Below, piece after piece: positions 1-8,419 of a stretch of DNA of 43,495 bases (position 1 is its first letter; every line of letters starts with the position of its first letter). Source of the DNA: Pseudomonas neustonica (GTDB lineage: Bacteria > Pseudomonadota > Gammaproteobacteria > Pseudomonadales > Pseudomonadaceae); assembly GCF_003797945.1 (NCBI RefSeq), contig NZ_RKKU01000031.1:1-43495 (forward strand). Reading direction: 5' to 3'. Below the pieces are notes generated by a model. The model worked only from the letters and a program-made list of their open reading frames with translations, was not told the DNA's origin and ran no database searches. The translations under genes and the position numbers were made by a program.

Positions 1-169
1 CAGTCGCGATGCCTTTTTCTTTCAGGCGAACGGCCTCTTCTACAGCGATTTCGCAGAAGGGGTTCATCGACATTTTGACGTTGGCGAGATCGACGCCGGA
101 GTTATCCGCTTTGACGCGAACCTTGACATTGTAATCGACCACGCGCTTAACCGCTACAAGTACCTTCAT
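1..169 (-). CDS. etfB: Electron transfer flavoprotein beta subunit (partial, N-terminal 56 residues)
   Basis: The translated start ([14 protein letters not shown]) followed by [18 protein letters not shown] is the typical N-terminus of the EtfB subunit of the soluble heterodimeric ETF, which takes electrons from acyl-CoA and other dehydrogenases and passes them to ETF-ubiquinone oxidoreductase. Only about a quarter of the usual 249 residues is present; the gene runs off the left edge. The ATG at 169 is preceded by a GAGG ribosome site five bases upstream. It is divergent from the ETF-QO gene at 461, so electron donor and acceptor are encoded back to back, as in Pseudomonas. Identity is confident; the rest of the gene and any etfA partner cannot be seen. 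Confidence 0.93.
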   Translation of the reverse strand, partial: MKVLVAVKRVVDYNVKVRVKADNSGVDLANVKMSMNPFCEIAVEEAVRLKEKGIAT

Positions 170-378
170 GATTGCCTCATTTTTGGATGTATCCAAACCA
201 AACCCACCAGAACGTGACTTTAATATGTGCTTCGTTCACGTTTAGACTAAAGTGAGCAAGTCATTCAAAAGCCCCTTATGATGACTCTCAGCCCAGAGAC
301 GGTCAACAGTTGCAAGTCGACCATAGCCGCAAAGGCGAGACAAATAGCCATCTTTGCATTGGAGCCGAAACAACTGGC

Positions 379-387
379 TGATATACT
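379..387 (+). promoter_or_regulatory. Possible extended -10 promoter of ETF-QO
   Basis: TGATATACT reads as an extended -10 element (TG-N-TATACT), about 75 bases before the ETF-QO start in the 291-base divergent region. The matching -35 is poor (TTGGAG at 359-364), which fits an extended -10 promoter. Nothing else was recognised in 170-460. This is prediction by eye only. Confidence 0.35.
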
Positions 388-460
388 TCGCGGCTGATCG
401 ATCATGGAAGATCATACGAAAATCGATACTTGTGACCGGCCTAAAAGTAGGAGATAAAAA

Positions 461-2125
461 GTGGAACGCGAATTCATGGAGTTTGACGTTGTCATCGTAG
501 GTGCTGGCCCTTCCGGCTTGGCAGCTGCATGTCGAATCAAGAAGCAAGCAGCTGAATCCGGCCAGGAAGTCAGCGTTTGCGTGGTAGAAAAAGGCTCTGA
601 AGTTGGCGCCCACATTCTCTCTGGTGCCGTATTCGAGCCCCGCGCATTGGAAGAGTTGTTTCCTGATTGGAAAGAACTCGGCGCGCCACTGAATACACCG
701 GTTACGCGTGATGACATCTACATGCTCACCAGTGCCGAAAAAGGTACCAAGATACCTGACCTTTTTGTGCCCAAGACCATGCACAACGAAGGTAACTACA
801 TTATTTCTCTGGGTAACCTGTGCCGCTGGCTTGCCGAGCAGGCTGAAGCGCTTGAAGTTGAAGTTTATCCCGGCTTTGCAGCGCAAGAAGCCCTGATTGA
901 TGAAAATGGCGTGGTACGGGGCATCCTCACCGGCGACCTGGGTGTCGACCGCGAAGGCAACCCGAAAGAAGGCTTCTACACCCCCGGGATGGAGCTGCGT
1001 GCCAAGTACACCTTGTTCGCGGAAGGCTGCCGTGGCCACATTGGCAAGCAGCTGATCAAGCGCTTCAACCTGGATTCAGAAGCAGATGCCCAACATTACG
1101 GTATCGGCATCAAGGAAATCTGGGATATCGATCCTGCGAAGCATGAAGAAGGTCTGGTCGTGCACACCGCTGGCTGGCCGCTGGAAGTCTCCGGCACTGA
1201 GAACACCGGTGGTTCGTTCCTCTACCATATTGAGAACAACCAGGCTGTGGTTGGTCTGATCATCGATCTGTCCTACGCCAACCCGCATCTTTCGCCCTTC
1301 GATGAATTCCAGCGCTACAAGCATCACCCAGTAGTCAAACAGTACCTGGAAGGCGGCAAGCGTGTTTCTTATGGTGCACGTGCGATTTGTAAGGGTGGTC
1401 TGAACTCACTGCCGAAGATGGTCTTCCCCGGTGGGGCACTGATCGGCTGCGATCTGGGTACACTGAACTTCGCCAAGATCAAGGGCAGCCACACCGCCAT
1501 GAAATCGGGCATGCTCGCCGCTGACGCCGTCGTTGAGGCGCTCAAAGCTGGACGCGAAGGTGGTGACGAACTGACCGGTTACGTCGATGGCTTCAAGGCC
1601 AGCTGGTTGTATGACGAGCTGTTTGCAGCACGTAACTTCGGCCCCGCCATTCACAAATTCGGACCTCTGTTCGGTGGCGCGTTCAACTACATCGATCAGA
1701 ATTGGTTCGGCGGCAAGATTCCGCTGACGCTGCACGACAACAAGCCTGATTACGCGTGCATGAAGAAAGCGTCCGAAGCGCCCAAGATCGACTATCCCAA
1801 GCCCGATGGTGTGCTCAGCTTTGACAAGCTGTCTTCCGTGTTTATCTCCAACACCAACCACGAAGAAGATCAGCCGGTTCACCTGACGCTGAAAGACCCC
1901 AGCATCCCGCTGGAGAAGAACTTGCCGATGTACGATGAGCCGGCGCAGCGTTATTGCCCTGCTGGCGTGTATGAGATCGTGACTGAAGACAACGGCGACA
2001 AACGCTTCCAGATCAATGCGCAGAACTGCGTGCATTGCAAAACCTGCGACATCAAGGATCCTTCCCAGAATATCAACTGGGTGGCGCCTGAAGGTACTGG
2101 CGGCCCGAACTACCCGAACATGTAA
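461..2125 (+). CDS. Electron transfer flavoprotein-ubiquinone oxidoreductase (ETF-QO)
   Basis: This membrane-associated flavo-iron-sulfur protein moves electrons from reduced ETF to ubiquinone, linking fatty-acid and amino-acid oxidation to the respiratory chain. The dinucleotide-binding motif VVIVGAGPSG lies near residues 10-19. The C-terminal ferredoxin-like part has Cys499, Cys523, Cys526 and Cys529, the expected four ligands of a [4Fe-4S] cluster. The 554-residue length is normal for bacterial ETF-QO. Translation starts at GTG 461, preceded by AGGAG eight bases upstream; an internal ATG at 479 is less well placed. The gene is single, divergent from etfB and closed by the terminator at 2172. 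Identification is firm. Confidence 0.96.
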   Translation: MEREFMEFDVVIVGAGPSGLAAACRIKKQAAESGQEVSVCVVEKGSEVGAHILSGAVFEPRALEELFPDWKELGAPLNTPVTRDDIYMLTSAEKGTKIPDLFVPKTMHNEGNYIISLGNLCRWLAEQAEALEVEVYPGFAAQEALIDENGVVRGILTGDLGVDREGNPKEGFYTPGMELRAKYTLFAEGCRGHIGKQLIKRFNLDSEADAQHYGIGIKEIWDIDPAKHEEGLVVHTAGWPLEVSGTENTGGSFLYHIENNQAVVGLIIDLSYANPHLSPFDEFQRYKHHPVVKQYLEGGKRVSYGARAICKGGLNSLPKMVFPGGALIGCDLGTLNFAKIKGSHTAMKSGMLAADAVVEALKAGREGGDELTGYVDGFKASWLYDELFAARNFGPAIHKFGPLFGGAFNYIDQNWFGGKIPLTLHDNKPDYACMKKASEAPKIDYPKPDGVLSFDKLSSVFISNTNHEEDQPVHLTLKDPSIPLEKNLPMYDEPAQRYCPAGVYEIVTEDNGDKRFQINAQNCVHCKTCDIKDPSQNINWVAPEGTGGPNYPNM

Positions 2126-2171
2126 CGCGCAAGCGCGTTACAGCGGCACGTTTCACGCTGCAAGCGACAAG

Positions 2172-2200
2172 AAAAACCCGGCCTCTGTGCCGGGTTTTTT
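2172..2200 (+). terminator. Rho-independent terminator after ETF-QO
   Basis: A perfect 11-bp stem (AAAAACCCGGC / GCCGGGTTTTT) with a 6-base loop runs straight into a T tract, 47 bases after the ETF-QO stop. The A/T symmetry means it could also serve minus-strand transcripts leaving the TonB receptor gene. Confidence 0.9.
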
Positions 2201-2294
2201 GAATGCGGCTGGCAGCTGGAAGCCTTTCCTCGGTGTGATAGTGAAGGTGTCCGGCTGGTCGCGACGCTTTATTTACTCAGAGACGACGCGCGCC

Positions 2295-2364
2295 AAGCTA
2301 CAAGAACGAGCCATCCACCAAGAAAAGGACTTCCAGCTTCGAGCCTTAAGCTCAAAGCTACAAG
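2295..2364. repeat. Degenerate AAGCTACAAG intergenic repeat
   Basis: The decamer AAGCTACAAG occurs at 2295-2304 and again at 2355-2364. Between them CTTCCAGC (2331-2338) is the inverse of GCTGGAAG near 2216. Runs of AGCT/AAGC-type words like these are common in Pseudomonas intergenic DNA. No gene is visible in 2201-2382. Confidence 0.35.
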
Positions 2365-2382
2365 CCCGCTCATCCCCTGCCC

Positions 2383-4521
2383 TTACAGCCAGCTCCAGGA
2401 AAACCCGGTATAAACACCAAAACTCTCGCCGGGTGTTAGGCGCGCGGCCTCAACGCCGTTGTCGTTGTACCCCGGCGTCACCGTGGCAGCATAGTGCTCG
2501 TCAGTCAGGTTGCGTAGCTCAAGCCACGCTTGCCAGTCCTGCTGGGGCGCATCGTAGCCCAGGGTCGCACCGAAGGTAGTGTAGGAATCGGCGGACCAGG
2601 AGTTGGCGTAATCTACCGGCACCTTGGAGGCATATTGAGTATTCAGCCCGACATAAACACCCGTTGGGTGCTGATAGCGTAGCTCGCCTTGATAATAGTG
2701 ACGCGGCAGGCCCGGCAACGGGTTACTGCCAAAGGTGTCATCGTCACGATAGTGGAAGTCGCTGAACGTATATGCCTGTCGCAGAGCCAGCGCACCCAAC
2801 TTATCACCCTGCCACAGGGTGCTGGTCAGGCCCGCCTCAACCCCCTGATGGACGGTGGCGCTGGCATTGGTTTCAGGCGAGAAGCCTGGCTCAACCTCAA
2901 CGCTTAGCAGCTCATGATTAACCCGCGAGTAGTACCAGGCCAAGTCCCACAGGCCGATTATCGAGTCACCGCGGGCACCAACCTCAAAGGTTGTCGCGGT
3001 CTGGTTATCCAGACTGACCGGGGTACTTTGCCGCCGACTCCAAGGTTGGGTGTTTTCTACGAAGCGGATTGGCGAACCCCAGATCATCGACCAAGCATGC
3101 GGCGGCTCAACCGAGCGCGACAGGTTGCCGTAGAGCTCTGTACCGGACTCCAGCTGGTAACGCAGGCCAAGGCGTGGTGCGTAATCCCAAGTGCCTTCAT
3201 TCAGCTTCTGGTCGGTATCTGGCCAGGTTACTTCGACTTCGCGCTCGGTATAGATCAATGCCAGACCACTGGTCAGCCAGAGATTAGGCGCCAGCTCCAG
3301 GTCGTTGCTGACATGCAGTACGTTATCCGAGCCCTGGTGGATATATCTGCGCATCAGTGTGCCAATAGGATAGGTGACCGAGGGCTGAGCCCTGTCAGGC
3401 GTCCACACTTCATACGCCGTTTCTTTCGCGTCGCTGCTGGGCAGGTTGGTGGTGGTGCGCCAGCCAACGGTGGTGTTCGAATTCAGCCCAAACAGCTGGT
3501 GCTCACGCGTGTAGTTGAGGGTGGCACTGATGTCGCTGTAGTCCACCCGAATACGATACGGGCTCTCCATCAGATCCATCGGGTAGTGGTGATAGACCAG
3601 CCCCACTTCCAGCGTACTGACGTCGTCCAGACGCAGCGTGGTCTTGTTCGCCAGCCAAGTGCTACCCGGCTGCTCGCGTTTTGCATCGCGGGCAATGTTG
3701 GCGGCATTGGCCTGGGTTGGGTCATCATCGATCTGCGACTGGGTCAGACGACCCGGCGTCTGGTGTTCGGTTTCACGGTAACGCAGGTAAAAGCGGGTCT
3801 CTAGATCAGGGGTTAGCTGCAGTCCGACATTGGCCACCACGCCCTTGCCGCTACCAGCCGAATGGTCCTGCTGCCCATCATAGTGCAGGTCGGTCAGACC
3901 AACGTAGTAATCCAGATTGCCAATCACTTGGCCTGAGGCGATATGGCGCTTAAGGTAGCCATCAGTACCCGCCTCCATGCGCAACTGAAGGCGCGGCGCA
4001 TCGAATCCGCTGCGAGTGATGTAGTCCACCGCACCGCCCAGTGCCAGCGCACCGCGCTCAAAACCATTGGCGCCCCGTAGCACTTCGGCACGACTGAGCC
4101 ACAGCGGCTCAAGCAATTCGTAAGGGGTGCCGCCAGAACCGGTCAGCGGTAGGCCATCGAGCATAATATGATTGCCGGAAGCATGCGCGCCGGGGCCGCG
4201 GTTGATGCCTGAGCCGCGGATGCTGATTTTTACACCCTCGTTGCCGGGCGACTGGGCGTAAACGCCCGGCTGATAGGCCAGCACATCAGCCACACCGGCC
4301 ACCCTGCCCTGCGCTACCTGCTGCATGTCGACCACGTTGGTAGCACCCGGCACTTCATTCAGCTGCTCGCGCGCTAGATCAACCTCATCCAGCGTCATAC
4401 CAGAGATAGTCATGGCATCGAGTTGCACTGCGTCCTGCTCCTGTGCCAGCACAGGAGAGGCGAATAGGCACGCCAGATATAATGGCGCCAAACGGGTCGG
4501 CGGGGTTAACAGATGAGACAT
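2383..4521 (-). CDS. TonB-dependent outer membrane receptor
   Basis: The 712-residue protein has a Sec signal peptide (cut about residue 26, ASPVLA), a TonB-box-like stretch (DAMTIS, 35-40), a plug domain with the usual VKISIRGSG element (97-104) and a C-terminal beta-barrel. Such receptors import scarce ligands across the outer membrane using TonB-ExbBD energy. The barrel end (ELRNLTDEHYAA, then a PGESFGVYTG-like motif) resembles the PqqU/YncD branch more than classic siderophore receptors, but substrate cannot be assigned. The final residues are WSWL rather than the usual terminal Phe. The ATG at 4521 has a GGAG site upstream. No Fur box was seen. It lies 332 bases downstream of the transglutaminase gene on the same strand. 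Confidence 0.88.
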   Translation of the reverse strand: MSHLLTPPTRLAPLYLACLFASPVLAQEQDAVQLDAMTISGMTLDEVDLAREQLNEVPGATNVVDMQQVAQGRVAGVADVLAYQPGVYAQSPGNEGVKISIRGSGINRGPGAHASGNHIMLDGLPLTGSGGTPYELLEPLWLSRAEVLRGANGFERGALALGGAVDYITRSGFDAPRLQLRMEAGTDGYLKRHIASGQVIGNLDYYVGLTDLHYDGQQDHSAGSGKGVVANVGLQLTPDLETRFYLRYRETEHQTPGRLTQSQIDDDPTQANAANIARDAKREQPGSTWLANKTTLRLDDVSTLEVGLVYHHYPMDLMESPYRIRVDYSDISATLNYTREHQLFGLNSNTTVGWRTTTNLPSSDAKETAYEVWTPDRAQPSVTYPIGTLMRRYIHQGSDNVLHVSNDLELAPNLWLTSGLALIYTEREVEVTWPDTDQKLNEGTWDYAPRLGLRYQLESGTELYGNLSRSVEPPHAWSMIWGSPIRFVENTQPWSRRQSTPVSLDNQTATTFEVGARGDSIIGLWDLAWYYSRVNHELLSVEVEPGFSPETNASATVHQGVEAGLTSTLWQGDKLGALALRQAYTFSDFHYRDDDTFGSNPLPGLPRHYYQGELRYQHPTGVYVGLNTQYASKVPVDYANSWSADSYTTFGATLGYDAPQQDWQAWLELRNLTDEHYAATVTPGYNDNGVEAARLTPGESFGVYTGFSWSWL

Positions 4522-4853
4522 GCGGCAACTCCAGCATCAGGTAAACAGCACATAGACCTTGGCCTGCGGTGATATAGGACTGGCGCATTTTACTGGATTA
4601 CCCGGAGCCGACAACCAGCGCGTGGGCTAGCCGTCTGTTCATGGCCTTGTTGGGTATTCAGCCGGTTCAGGCCTGGAGTTTAAGATTGAACGGCAGATAA
4701 GACGCGCCCTGGCGCGGGCGAAAACGCCAGCAGACCTTCACCTGCTTGCCCGCTAGCGCCGCTAACTCACGTCCCAGCGCTATCTGCTGGGCAGCGCGGT
4801 GCCCGCACCGGCCAGCTGACAGAATGCCCGCAGTCCGATACCGCCCTATGCCG
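4522..4853. other. Gene-poor spacer between TonB receptor and transglutaminase
   Basis: This 332-base spacer holds the receptor's ribosome site and presumably its promoter. I see no Fur box, riboswitch or clear terminator. A 69-codon frame on the minus strand (GTG at 4876 to 4667) overlaps the end of the transglutaminase gene; it has no recognisable family and is not called. Confidence 0.5.
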
Positions 4854-5756
4854 TCAAAGTAGCGAGGCTTCTTCACGCAGCGGTATTACATCTACCGCCA
4901 CACTAAGCACATGATCTCCGCCACCGGTCATAACTCCTTTCAGCGGCGTGACATCAGCAAAATCTCGGCCCCAGCCCAACACGATATAGCGTTCATCAGG
5001 TACGCAGCCGTTGGTAGGATCAATCTCCAACCAGCCCCATCCCGGAATAAACACCGCAGCCCAGGCGTGGGTCGCGTCAGCGCCCAGGAGCTTAACTTCC
5101 CCAGGCGGCGGCGAGGTTTCCATATAGCCACTGATATAGCGTGCCGCTAACCCCAACGAGCGGAGGCAGCCAATAATCAGATGAGCAAAGTCCTGACAGA
5201 CGCCACGCTTGCTACTGAGCACATCAGCCAGCGGTGTGGCTACGGTAGTAAACTCGGGGTCGTAGATAAACTCGTTAAATATCTTGCTGTTGAGCTGCAG
5301 CACGGCATCAACCAGATTGCGCCCCGGCGTAAAACAATCGAGTGCATAGTCTGCCAACCAGCCTTGCTGGTGAATAAACGGCGAGCTCAGCACATACAGA
5401 CGCGCTTCGAGACAGTCCCGGTTAGTCATGCGTGGGTCCTGTTGCAACTCCCCCACAGCCGACTCCCAGGCAATACTGCTGAAAAAATCAGACGCCAGCC
5501 GAGGGCGTGTCACGATATCGCTGCTGACGGTGACATCCAGACTGTCATGCAGCGATTCGATAGAGAAGTAAACAACTCGGTTACCAAAGAAATCCGTGCG
5601 TTCGCGCAGTCGGTCGGGGGTAGGTGAAATCACCAGGCGCGTGTTATTGCAATCCTGCCAAGGCAAACTGCGCGGCAAAATACGCGCCTCGTTGTGACTT
5701 AGGGTGACCGAGCCGCTGTATTCGTAATGGGTGGTGTGGCGTAGCTGGTATTTCAT
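4854..5756 (-). CDS. Transglutaminase-family protein (bacterial transglutaminase-like cysteine peptidase fold)
   Basis: The 300-residue protein starts with the N-terminal beta domain typical of this family (MKYQLRHTTHYEYSG, FFGNRVVYF) followed by a transglutaminase core. The catalytic triad is visible as Cys187 (RGVCQDFAH), His230 (ATHAWAAVF) and Asp246 (EIDPTNG). There is no signal peptide, so it should act in the cytoplasm. Such enzymes hydrolyse or transfer peptide and amide bonds. It is the last gene of a minus-strand operon, 11 bases after the ATP-grasp/alpha-E fusion. The context suggests it works on a product made by the ATP-grasp proteins. The family call is firm; the substrate is unknown. 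Confidence 0.92.
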   Translation of the reverse strand: MKYQLRHTTHYEYSGSVTLSHNEARILPRSLPWQDCNNTRLVISPTPDRLRERTDFFGNRVVYFSIESLHDSLDVTVSSDIVTRPRLASDFFSSIAWESAVGELQQDPRMTNRDCLEARLYVLSSPFIHQQGWLADYALDCFTPGRNLVDAVLQLNSKIFNEFIYDPEFTTVATPLADVLSSKRGVCQDFAHLIIGCLRSLGLAARYISGYMETSPPPGEVKLLGADATHAWAAVFIPGWGWLEIDPTNGCVPDERYIVLGWGRDFADVTPLKGVMTGGGDHVLSVAVDVIPLREEASLL

Positions 5757-5767
5757 TACTGCCTCGG

Positions 5768-8359
5768 TCAGTTTTGCCCGCTGTAATGCATACTTACCAG
5801 CTGACGTGGGGCTTCAACGTGGCTGAAATGGCTGTGCGAAATAGCATTGGACAGCTCCGACATCGGCTCGATCAGTTGATCCAGCAATTGAGCAAGCGCT
5901 TCCCGTGCAGTCTCGGAACCTTCGATATCAGCCAGCACGGCAATATCAACCAAATGCAGTGTACTGGTAGCCTGAATAACCAGGCGCTGCTCGGTATTGC
6001 GATAAGGCGAGCTGCCCGGCGAAGGTAACTTGGCAATCTGCTGGCCCAGTCGTTTTAGCATGTACCCAATCGAACGCGGATTGGTTTCATCAAAGAGTAA
6101 CAGATCGAGAATCGCCAGCGGGTGTAATTGCGAGCGATAGCGACGACGGTAAACCGTCAGGTTGTCGGTAGTTGCCAGCACTACCTCCCACAAGGGTATA
6201 CCTGGCTCCTCTGCGGTCAGCAGCGCCAGTTTGAGCAATTCCAGCGAACCAAGCGTGCGCTCAATGAAGCGCCCGATATCCAGAAAACGCCAGCCGTAAT
6301 GGTGCGGCATGGTCTCATTGCACAAACCGAAGAAGGCGGCCAGGTCCAGCACCATGGCTTCCAGGTGTCTTTGGCCAACCACCACACCGCGCGTGCGCGA
6401 AATACTGTTGAACTGTTGCCTGAGGCTGTTAATCGCGCGCCAGGTATCGTCTCCGAGATGGTCGCGAACGGCTCTGCTGTTGCGTACAAAATGACCAAAA
6501 AGCGCCGGCAGGCCATCCGGCAAATCATCCGCAAACATCTGCAAAAGGCGGTCGCGAGTCACCAGGTATTCGCGGGAGACACGCCCAGGAACGCCCGCCA
6601 CATCTGCCACTTTCAGGTCTTCCGGATCTAGAGGGATTTCGAGCGCTCTGAGCAAATCCGGTAATAAAGTCGAGCCGCTTTCCTGTCTATCATCTTGCAG
6701 CAACCGCGCTAGCGACTCGCGCAATAGGCGCCCCCTGCTGTCCAAACGCTCACCGTAGCGCCCAAGCCAGAATAGACTTTCTGCCACTCGACAAGGCAGA
6801 TCCTTACCGTCACGAGTGACCACTATGGGCCCCAGCGCCTGACGCAGTAAACTGATGTGTGGTTGCGGAACGGGTGCCAATACCCAGACGTCTTTAACCA
6901 GGCGACTTTTCATCAGGGGCGCACCGGCCTCCCCAAGCCAGGCAAGGCCTCCTGGCATAACACGATAGTTACGCTCGACCACAGGCTTCAGCAAATCATC
7001 CGGCTCAACCAGGCTAAAAAACCGCAATGTCGTTGTTTGTCGCTCCAGCTTGCGTGTTTGAGTGTTGAAGCCGGGCGTAACCGAACCCGCTATCTGCCGC
7101 TGAGCGGTAAATAAATAGGGATGATGTTGCAGGCTCGCACGCAAATCACGCAAGGAATCGAGACCCATTTGATCTGCGCGGTAAACCTTACCGGGACGAC
7201 TGACGTCACGCAGTATCCAGGCATCCAGTTCACTCTCCACCCTGGCGAGCGCATCAGCCGAGCCGCACCAGAGCGTTTCACGGCACGGCAGCAGCAGCTC
7301 TTCACCGAGCAGCGCGCGACACAAATCAGGCAGAAAAGCGGCAAGCCCTGGGTGCTCAAGGATGCCAGCACCCAGCGCATTAGCGATATGCACATTGCCG
7401 CAGCGAGCCGCCTGCATCAAACCGGGCACCCCGAGAAGCGAATCAGGGCGCAGCTCAAGCGGGTCACACCATGGATCGTTGATTTGCCGCAAGATGACAT
7501 CCACTTGCGTAAGTCCGCCCAGAGTGCGCATTGAGACCTGGCCATCACGCACGACGAGATCATCCCCCTCGACCAGGGAAAAGTTCATGTAGTTGGCTAA
7601 CCAGGCGTGTTCAAAATAACCCGGGCTGCCAGGGCCGGGTGATAGCAGCACAATATTGGGTTGCTCACGCTGTGTCTTGGCCAAGCTGGCAAGACAGCGA
7701 TGCTGTGCCTGCAAGAATCCCGCGAGCCGCTTAATTGGTGCATCACGGTAGATGCTAGGCAGCGCACGCGCCAGGGTAATACGGTTTTCCAATGCATAGC
7801 CAACACCCGCCGGCGATTGCGTCCAGTCGCCTACCACTTGCCAACCGCCCTGCTCATCGCGAATCACATCTGTGCCATGAAAAATCAGCAACGGCCGATC
7901 AACCTGCGGCGGATCGTCTGCGGCGGAAAACAGAAAACCGGGATGGGTAAATATTAGCTCGGCCGGCAGCAACCCCTCTTGGATGACCCGACGAGCTCCA
8001 TAGAGGTCATCGAGCAAATGCTCCAATAAGCGGCTACGCTGCTTTAGCCCCGCTTCCAGCAGTTCCCATTCTTCGGTGCTGATAACCCAAGGCACACAAT
8101 CCAGCTGCCAAGAGCGGAGTTGGCCCGGATCATCTTCGTAAGGATTAAAGGTAACGCCGTTTTCGTGCAGCAGGTTTTGTGCTTCTTCGCTGCGAGCAAC
8201 CAGGGTATCCGCCCCCAAGGCGGCGATATCGTCCAACAAGCCCTGCCAGTGCGCACGGGGCTGCCGGTCGGCATCAAGAAGCTCGTCATGGCCGGCATGG
8301 CCCGGGTAATCACCCAGCAAGGCTTGAAGCGGGGTTACTGCATTAGCTGCCTGTTGCAT
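5768..8359 (-). CDS. Circularly permuted ATP-grasp / alpha-E domain fusion protein
   Basis: This 863-residue protein joins two modules. Residues about 1-495 match the circularly permuted ATP-grasp family (CP_ATPgrasp, formerly DUF404/DUF407): LLDDLYGARRVIQEGLLPAE, GVGYALENR, LSPGPGSPGYFEHA and NALGAGILEHPG correspond to segments of the free-standing paralogue at 11997. From about residue 521 (CRVAESLFWLGRYGERLD) an alpha-E domain (DUF403) follows. ATP-grasp enzymes form amide bonds through acyl phosphates. The Gly-rich loop and the SSQGGGSKD motif of the paralogue are not evident here, so activity may be reduced. The frame opens at TTG 8386, but ATG 8359 has AGGAAG six bases upstream and is preferred. 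It lies between the DUF2126 gene and the small transglutaminase gene. Confidence 0.88.
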   Translation of the reverse strand: MQQAANAVTPLQALLGDYPGHAGHDELLDADRQPRAHWQGLLDDIAALGADTLVARSEEAQNLLHENGVTFNPYEDDPGQLRSWQLDCVPWVISTEEWELLEAGLKQRSRLLEHLLDDLYGARRVIQEGLLPAELIFTHPGFLFSAADDPPQVDRPLLIFHGTDVIRDEQGGWQVVGDWTQSPAGVGYALENRITLARALPSIYRDAPIKRLAGFLQAQHRCLASLAKTQREQPNIVLLSPGPGSPGYFEHAWLANYMNFSLVEGDDLVVRDGQVSMRTLGGLTQVDVILRQINDPWCDPLELRPDSLLGVPGLMQAARCGNVHIANALGAGILEHPGLAAFLPDLCRALLGEELLLPCRETLWCGSADALARVESELDAWILRDVSRPGKVYRADQMGLDSLRDLRASLQHHPYLFTAQRQIAGSVTPGFNTQTRKLERQTTTLRFFSLVEPDDLLKPVVERNYRVMPGGLAWLGEAGAPLMKSRLVKDVWVLAPVPQPHISLLRQALGPIVVTRDGKDLPCRVAESLFWLGRYGERLDSRGRLLRESLARLLQDDRQESGSTLLPDLLRALEIPLDPEDLKVADVAGVPGRVSREYLVTRDRLLQMFADDLPDGLPALFGHFVRNSRAVRDHLGDDTWRAINSLRQQFNSISRTRGVVVGQRHLEAMVLDLAAFFGLCNETMPHHYGWRFLDIGRFIERTLGSLELLKLALLTAEEPGIPLWEVVLATTDNLTVYRRRYRSQLHPLAILDLLLFDETNPRSIGYMLKRLGQQIAKLPSPGSSPYRNTEQRLVIQATSTLHLVDIAVLADIEGSETAREALAQLLDQLIEPMSELSNAISHSHFSHVEAPRQLVSMHYSGQN

Positions 8360-8419
8360 GCAAAGCTTCCTGAAGGCCGCTGACAACAGCGGCCCAGCAC
8401 TAAGGGAAAGAAGCTCCCA

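Noticed and set aside
242..1039. A 265-codon minus-strand frame opposite ETF-QO
   Set aside because: Antisense shadow of a firmly identified gene in G+C-rich DNA; no start signals or domains.
4667..4876. A 69-codon minus-strand frame between the transglutaminase and the TonB receptor genes
   Set aside because: It starts with GTG inside the end of the transglutaminase gene, lacks a good ribosome site and matches no family I recognise.
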